From positions 1-17,062 of the forward strand of contig JAITBO010000385.1 in the NCBI GenBank assembly GCA_031283505.1: 17,062 nt of DNA. Reading direction: 5' to 3'. Source of the stretch: Treponema sp. GTDB lineage: Bacteria; Spirochaetota; Spirochaetia; Treponematales; Breznakiellaceae. Below the pieces are notes generated by a model. It ran no database searches. It was not told the DNA's origin and saw only the letters and a list, made by a program, of their open reading frames with translations. Position numbers and translations under genes: made by a program. Positions 13,741 to 17,062 of this stretch are shown here, one piece after another; within the stretch, counting starts at the first letter, position 1; each line of letters begins with the position of its first letter.

Positions 13741-15746
13741 TGAGAAGGCTCCTGCCGCTTTCCCCGGCGGTCCTGTTTTGTCTTTTACTGATTTTTTCTC
13801 CCGTCACCCTCAATTCTCAAAGCCGTCTTCCCGGTGGAAGCGCGGCATCTTATTACGTCCAGGGCCGGGAGTACATGGCCGCCGAAGACTGGTATTCTGC
13901 TGCGGAAGCCCTGCTGGAGTGTCTCAAACTCAGCCCCGCCCACGCCGAGGCCGCCGCTTCCCTGGCGGAGTGTTACTACGAACTGGGGGAATATGACGAG
14001 GCCCTGATCTGGGTCAGAAAGGGCCGTACCCTGGCCCGGGGAAATACGGCCCTGGCGAACCTGGAGGTTGTTACTCTTATCGCCCTGGGGCAGCTTGACG
14101 AGGCCGCCGTAGTTATCTCCGGCATCCTTGCCAGGGAACCGTACAACCGGGAAGCCCTCTTTGCCGCTGCGGAACTGGATATAGCCCGGGGCAGGGCAGG
14201 GGACGCCCTGATCCGTTACCGGGAAGTGGCGCCCCGCTACCCCGATGACCGGCGTCTCCTTATTTCTCTTGCCTTGGTCCAGGGGTCCTTGGGAGACGCC
14301 GGCGGCGCAAGGGCCTCCATCGAAAAGGCCCTGGCCCTTCATCCCGGAGATTACCGGGTCTATTATTACGCCGCCTATCTGGACGCTCAGGCTGGCCGCC
14401 TTTCCCGGGCCATAGAGTACGTTGCGGAATCCCTGGCACTGCGGCCCGGTTTTGTCCAGGCCCGGTCCCTTCTGGCTTCCCTCCGTTACCGTGCCGGCCA
14501 ATACGAAGAAGCAGCCCGCCTTGCCGATGAGTCCATCGCGGCGGACCGGAACAACGCCAGCGACTGGTATCTCAAGGGCATGGCCTACGCTCGTATGGGC
14601 CGCAGGAGCGAAGCGGCCTCCGTCCTTGCCGCCGCCGCCGCAATCAACCCGGAAGATGAGTTTATCCGCATCGCCCTGGAAGATCTGGTGATTTCCGATG
14701 CTCCTCTGGAGGACCCTGGCCGCGTCCGCTGGGCCTCCTGGCATTTCGACCGCGCCAGGGAATACCGGTCCCGGAACCTGGGGGACCAGGCCTTGTTCGA
14801 GTACCGCCGGGGCCTCAGGATCAACCCCTACGCGGCGGACCGCCGGGAATACGCCGATCTCCTGCGGGTCAAGGGTTTTCCCGCCCGCTGTCTGGAAGAG
14901 CTCAAGTTCATGCAGACTCTGGGCCTTGGGGACCGGAACATAGCCGATACGGTGGAAACCTACAACGCCCTTCTTGCGGACGCCCTCCACCGGCGCTGGT
15001 CCGTGAATCCCGTGGAGATAGCTTCTTCATCCCGCCACTGGAAACTTGCGGTTTTCTCTGTGGCCTCCCAGTCCGCCTTTTACCATGCCGACGCGGGAAG
15101 CGTGGCTTCTTCCTTCATCAAAGACCTTCTGGTCCATGACCGGAATGTGGAAACTATAGAAGCGGAACTCAGGCAGCCTTCGTTTTCCCAGGCTTTTCGT
15201 ACCGCCCGTGAAAAGGAGGCGGACTATTTTCTTGTCATCTCGGTTTTGGAAAACGAGCGGGATATTTCGGTGACGGGGGAACTTTTCGCCGCCCGGACCG
15301 GATCGCCTGCGGGGACTTTCTCCGCTTTCAGGACCGGCCCGGACCGTTTGCGTAATGCCGCCCGGAACATCACGGACCAGCTTGCCGCGTCCTTACCCTT
15401 CCGGGGAGAACTCTTGAGCCGCCGGGCTTCCCAGGCTCTTTTGGACAAGGGCCGCGCCGACGGCGTTGAGGCCGGACAGGTCTACGATGTGGTGAAGAAG
15501 GACCGGGTCGTTACTCTCAATGAAGGCGCGGGTCTCTCCTATCCTCCGGAAGATATAGCGGGGACCTTGACCGTCAACCTTGTGGACGAAGATGTGAGCC
15601 TTGGAACCCTGAACCGATCCGGTTTCTTCGACCGCATAGAGGCTGGGGACGAGGTTGTCTTGCGGAAAGAGAAAACAGACCAACCTGTAACGGCGGAAAT
15701 CCCGGCCAACCCGGAATTGCGGGCCTTGCTGCGGAATCTGCGCTGA
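13737..15746 (+). CDS. Exported TPR protein with TolB/FlgT-like C-terminal domains
   Basis: A 669-aa protein, start overlapping the corC-like stop (ATGATGA, so the second ATG at 13740 is an alternative). A signal peptide is clear: MMRRLLPLSP followed by a hydrophobic stretch to about 25, with cleavage probably near 28 and no lipobox cysteine. About ten 34-residue TPRs fill 35-410, for example ASYYVQGREYMAAEDWYSAA, AASLAECYYELGEYDEALIW and LLASLRYRAGQYEEAARLAD. After a linker, 434-553 looks like an alpha/beta TolB-N/CsgG-like domain (WKLAVFSVASQSAFYHADAG, DYFLVISVLENERDISVTG). Residues 557-643 resemble the SH3-like C-terminal domain of FlgT (RRASQALLDKGRADGVEAGQ). That resemblance is from pattern only. 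A periplasmic scaffold role is likely; the partner is unknown. No terminator follows. Confidence 0.8.
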   Translation: MMRRLLPLSPAVLFCLLLIFSPVTLNSQSRLPGGSAASYYVQGREYMAAEDWYSAAEALLECLKLSPAHAEAAASLAECYYELGEYDEALIWVRKGRTLARGNTALANLEVVTLIALGQLDEAAVVISGILAREPYNREALFAAAELDIARGRAGDALIRYREVAPRYPDDRRLLISLALVQGSLGDAGGARASIEKALALHPGDYRVYYYAAYLDAQAGRLSRAIEYVAESLALRPGFVQARSLLASLRYRAGQYEEAARLADESIAADRNNASDWYLKGMAYARMGRRSEAASVLAAAAAINPEDEFIRIALEDLVISDAPLEDPGRVRWASWHFDRAREYRSRNLGDQALFEYRRGLRINPYAADRREYADLLRVKGFPARCLEELKFMQTLGLGDRNIADTVETYNALLADALHRRWSVNPVEIASSSRHWKLAVFSVASQSAFYHADAGSVASSFIKDLLVHDRNVETIEAELRQPSFSQAFRTAREKEADYFLVISVLENERDISVTGELFAARTGSPAGTFSAFRTGPDRLRNAARNITDQLAASLPFRGELLSRRASQALLDKGRADGVEAGQVYDVVKKDRVVTLNEGAGLSYPPEDIAGTLTVNLVDEDVSLGTLNRSGFFDRIEAGDEVVLRKEKTDQPVTAEIPANPELRALLRNLR

Positions 15747-15756
15747 AAAAGGGTGA

Positions 15757-17010
15757 TTACTGCGTCATCATCGCCAGCGCTGCCTGTATCCATTCCGTCG
15801 TTTCTCCGGGATATTCGGATTGGACGGTTAGAAATTCAAAGAGGGATTCCCGGTAGGAACCAGTAAAATAATGGGCTTGGGCAAGGTAGAACCTGGCCCT
15901 GCTTTCGGAGGCGGCGCTACGGGGCAGGGACAGGTATTGAAGGAGTTCGTCTCTGCATACAGGCCAGTCCCGGTTCCTGAATGATCCTTGAGTGATGGAA
16001 CGGAGGGCGTATTCTTCCCCGCCGGATGGAGGTTCCAGGTCCTCGTCAAAGACGCGGGGTGTTTTTTGGAGAAGCTTAGGATCTGTCCGCTGGCGGATAA
16101 GGCTGTTTACAGCCCGCGCCGCTTCGGGACTTAAAGGCGTTGGAGACGGGATGTCCTCATAGCCGCTTCCGGGGGAAACCGCGTTCACCGAGATGAGGGG
16201 AAGCGGGATAGACCTGATTCCCGGAGAATCGCCCAGGCCGACTCTGGACCCGGAGGAAACCTCCACGGCTCTTATGGTGGCGTTGTAGCCGGGGTAAATC
16301 CCTACATTGCCGGAAACCAGTTCGTCTTCGGCTATAACCGCGTAGTAATAGGGAATACCCGGAACAGGGTAATCCATAAAGGGGGAAAGGATTTCGTCTT
16401 CGACGAGGACCGCGTTCAGAAGGTCCCTGGTTTTGGTGATAGGACTGACGCTCCGGTAAAGCAAAGGATTCTTCACCGGGGTGCTTAACCGAAAAGAGAT
16501 GAGAACCCCATCGCCCCGGACTGCGGCTTCCAGGCCGATGATCCTGGAGGATGTATCGGGACCCCGGACCGGGGGGGAGCTTTCATTCTGAGTTTCTTCA
16601 ACCGTAACGGTTACAGTGTTACCATAGGGCATAAATATCTCGTACCGCTGGCCTCGTTCGTCGCTGGCGGCTATAAAATAATGCCATTCTCCCGGATTTT
16701 CCACCTCATCTATGTAGGACTGAACCCCGTAAGGCGCTTCTATAGGGTGGACCATGTAATAGGGATGAGCGGTATCAAAGGGAATTTGAGATCGGTAAAC
16801 AAATACCGGGCCTCGTACATCACGGGAGTCTACCCAACTCAGGCGGATCAGGTTGTTCTTGACTTCTCCTCGAAGCTGGGAAACAAAGGGAGCAAAAACC
16901 GATCCGGCGTTCTGGGTTTGGGCATAGACCGAAAACAATGTCTGAAATACAAGCAGAGAGACTAAAAAAATCACCGGTCTGAATTGAGGCGTTTTCATTT
17001 CCATTATCAT
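15757..17010 (-). CDS. Exported protein with fibronectin-III-like segments and C-terminal helical repeat
   Basis: A 417-aa secreted protein that I cannot assign to a named family. It starts with a signal peptide (MKTPQFRPVIFLVSLLVFQT, cleavage likely after V-Y-A at 30). Two beta-rich segments follow, about 45-138 (NNLIRLSWVDSRDVRGPVFV, GEWHYFIAASDERGQRYEIF) and about 155-250 (DGVLISFRLSTPVKNPLLYR, GIPYYYAVIAEDELVSGNVG). The pattern of strand, W/Y-Y-F-I/A-A-S/A-D/E is that of fibronectin type III. A Pro/Ser-rich linker leads to a helical pair at about 368-415 resembling a TPR (RARFYLAQAHYFTGSYRESL). Three in-frame ATGs (17010, 17004, 16998) compete and none has a strong ribosome site; the longest is listed. 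It faces the TPR gene convergently at 10 bp, and the two may act together in the envelope (inference). Confidence 0.75.
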   Translation of the reverse strand: MIMEMKTPQFRPVIFLVSLLVFQTLFSVYAQTQNAGSVFAPFVSQLRGEVKNNLIRLSWVDSRDVRGPVFVYRSQIPFDTAHPYYMVHPIEAPYGVQSYIDEVENPGEWHYFIAASDERGQRYEIFMPYGNTVTVTVEETQNESSPPVRGPDTSSRIIGLEAAVRGDGVLISFRLSTPVKNPLLYRSVSPITKTRDLLNAVLVEDEILSPFMDYPVPGIPYYYAVIAEDELVSGNVGIYPGYNATIRAVEVSSGSRVGLGDSPGIRSIPLPLISVNAVSPGSGYEDIPSPTPLSPEAARAVNSLIRQRTDPKLLQKTPRVFDEDLEPPSGGEEYALRSITQGSFRNRDWPVCRDELLQYLSLPRSAASESRARFYLAQAHYFTGSYRESLFEFLTVQSEYPGETTEWIQAALAMMTQ

Positions 17011-17035
17011 AAAATTAACTTAAAACAATAGAGGC

Positions 17036-17062
17036 TGTTCCAAAACTTCAGTTTTTGGAACA
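17036..17062. repeat. Strong inverted repeat at the window's right edge
   Basis: TGTTCCAAAA (17036-17045) and TTTTGGAACA (17053-17062) are perfectly complementary with a 7-nt loop (CTTCAGT). The right arm ends exactly at the last base of the window, and the left arm is preceded by GAGGC, so the stem may be longer outside. Read leftward it is followed by T-rich DNA, which would suit a terminator for an upstream gene. It could equally be an insertion-sequence or MITE end or a dispersed repeat. The 25 bp between it and the ATG of the exported protein leave little room for a promoter. Confidence 0.6.

Noticed and set aside
13785..14990. 401-codon open frame opposite the TPR gene
   Set aside because: The TPR frame has regular 34-residue repeats and a signal peptide; the antisense reading is low in motif content and is explained by codon bias.
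1..17062. CRISPR array, tRNA, rRNA, prophage or transposase genes
   Set aside because: No regularly spaced repeats, no tRNA T-loop pattern in the gaps, and no recognisable phage or transposase protein were found on reading both strands.

Overview
The window looks like chromosomal DNA of a fairly GC-rich treponeme-like spirochaete. The main reason is the tightly overlapping block phoH - HD-family c-di-AMP phosphodiesterase - ybeY - corC/tlyC-type CBS protein - exported TPR protein, an arrangement I associate with treponemes. The AT-rich regulatory gaps carry ordinary sigma-70-like promoters. The taxonomic call is an inference from gene content and cannot be proved from this window. No mobile element gene, rRNA, tRNA or CRISPR array was recognised.

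Region 1 (1-5443) is a divergent carbohydrate-catabolism locus. Leftward run a class III (glutamate-1-semialdehyde-aminomutase-like) PLP aminotransferase and the first 34 codons of a class II aldolase/adducin-family gene that leaves the window. Rightward run a TetR-type regulator, an FGGY sugar kinase and a GPH-family (MelB-like) cation:sugar symporter. The 134-bp divergent gap holds a near-consensus promoter for the aminotransferase, with a 22-bp palindrome at its transcription start, the obvious candidate operator for the TetR protein. Together the genes suggest import, phosphorylation, transamination and aldol cleavage of an unidentified, possibly amino-containing, sugar or polyol.

Region 2 (5596-8836, leftward) is a nicotinamide salvage operon: nicotinamidase (pncA), then nicotinate phosphoribosyltransferase (pncB) with a 4-nt overlap, then two unknown genes that are also coupled (293 aa and 67 aa).

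Region 3 (8837-9114) is a structured noncoding gap with a short inverted repeat near pncA, a long bulged hairpin with G-U pairs, a perfect 8+5+8 palindrome and a good phoH promoter.

Region 4 (9115-15746, rightward) is a five-gene operon in which every junction is a 4-nt ATGA stop/start overlap: phoH, pgpH-like 7TM-HD protein, ybeY, corC-like CBS protein, and a secreted TPR protein with a TolB/FlgT-like C-terminal part. It joins RNA/ribosome maturation (PhoH, YbeY), c-di-AMP turnover (PgpH), an ion-transport accessory protein (CorC) and an envelope protein.

Region 5 (15757-17062, leftward) is an exported protein with two fibronectin-III-like segments and a short C-terminal helical repeat, convergent with region 4 and 10 bp away. 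The right edge of the window is a strong inverted repeat that probably continues outside.
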